Assembly (NCBI RefSeq): GCF_001705665.1
Contig: NZ_MDHA01000053.1
Span: 1 to 64,000 of the forward strand
Reading direction: 5' to 3'
DNA: 64,000 nucleotides
From: Thioclava sp. SK-1
GTDB lineage: Bacteria; Pseudomonadota; Alphaproteobacteria; Rhodobacterales; Rhodobacteraceae
Notes under the pieces: generated by a model
Seen by the model: only the letters and a program-made list of their open reading frames with translations
Told to the model about the DNA's origin: nothing
Databases searched by the model: none
Shown: one piece after another, positions 63,817-64,000 of the stretch
How the letters are laid out: the number at the start of each line of letters is the position of its first letter
Position numbering within the stretch: position 1 is the first letter of the stretch
Program-made: the position numbers and the translations under genes

Positions 63817-64000
63817 TCAGAAGTTAAAGCCGATGCGCAGACCAAAGGCGACGGCATGGTTGTCACGAAATTTCCCCAAGGTGCCGCAATCGCGCTGCGT
63901 GGCGGTGCAATTGCCAGTGCCATTGCCAATCGCTGCCGGAACCTCGGTTTCTGCGTCACCAATCATGACATAGCGCACGCCGCCGGTGATTTTGACATTG
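63817..64000 (-). CDS. Outer-membrane beta-barrel protein, C-terminal end, runs off the right edge
   Basis: The visible 60 residues include KITGGVRYVMIGDAETEVPA, a loop with two Cys (GNCTATQRDCG), and the final strand FRDNHAVAFGLRIGFNF. The terminal Phe and alternating hydrophobics are hallmarks of BamA-recognised barrels, and the layout resembles FadL/OmpP1 ends. The N-terminal part lies outside the window, so the type cannot be settled. Confidence 0.7.
   Translation of the reverse strand, partial: NVKITGGVRYVMIGDAETEVPAAIGNGTGNCTATQRDCGTLGKFRDNHAVAFGLRIGFNF

Overview
The window looks like chromosomal DNA of an alphaproteobacterium in the Rhodobacteraceae (roseobacter group). Supporting signs are a monomeric NADP isocitrate dehydrogenase, a Fur-type Mn regulator divergent from sitABCD, the histidine phosphotransferase ChpT, an olsBA ornithine-lipid pair, trgA/trgB next to a photolyase and cysK, and three proteins ending in a Hint domain, one with a giant RTX region. 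The genus cannot be fixed from the sequence alone.

Layout. 1-830: insertion-sequence debris, an IS110 transposase that appears to have landed inside an IS3-type orfB. 1.1-6.5 kb: tyrS divergent from anmK, a small lipoprotein, and mprF. 6.8-9.8 kb: a DUF1537 kinase and a PdxA2-type dehydrogenase divergent from a DeoR regulator, which together look like four-carbon sugar-acid (D-threonate-type) catabolism. 9.9-15.3 kb: an Hsp70-like protein, then mur divergent from sitABCD with two similar operator-like palindromes between them. 15.3-23 kb: icd, an M20 dipeptidase, a phosphoribosyltransferase, an orphan TOBE-like protein, and an M19 dipeptidase divergent from a LysR regulator. 23-26 kb: two possible small-RNA loci flank an orphan peptide-binding protein and an entericidin-like lipoprotein. 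26-34 kb: bdhA, an Nramp metal transporter, pirin, two identical tRNA-Asp genes, proA, chpT facing a DUF3553 gene, olsBA, and an RHH/DUF4169 pair.

34-43 kb: the accessory-looking island, with a 1605-residue cadherin-like/RTX/Hint protein, a 394-residue RTX/Hint protein, a 259-residue Hint protein and a small unknown gene, all on the plus strand. 43-54.5 kb: eno, an EEP-fold hydrolase, a membrane protein, SelO, a nucleoside hydrolase, an Fe-type binding protein divergent from a MipA-family protein, an ABC-F ATPase, an unknown helical protein and a PotD-like binding protein. 54.8-61.8 kb: phr-trgA-trgB-cysK-mscS, matching the tellurite-resistance locus known from Rhodobacter sphaeroides. 61.8-64 kb: metA with the acetyltransferase-type Glu, a P-loop ATPase, and the C-terminal end of an outer-membrane barrel leaving the right edge.

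Translational coupling by ATGA overlap is frequent: dtnK/pdxA2, sitA/B and sitB/C, the SBP/entericidin pair, olsB/A, DUF4169/RHH and cysK/mscS. Many gene ends carry recognisable hairpin terminators. Start codons were moved to match family N-termini and ribosome binding sites where the longest reading frame was implausible. Names rest on motif recognition by eye; no database search was run.
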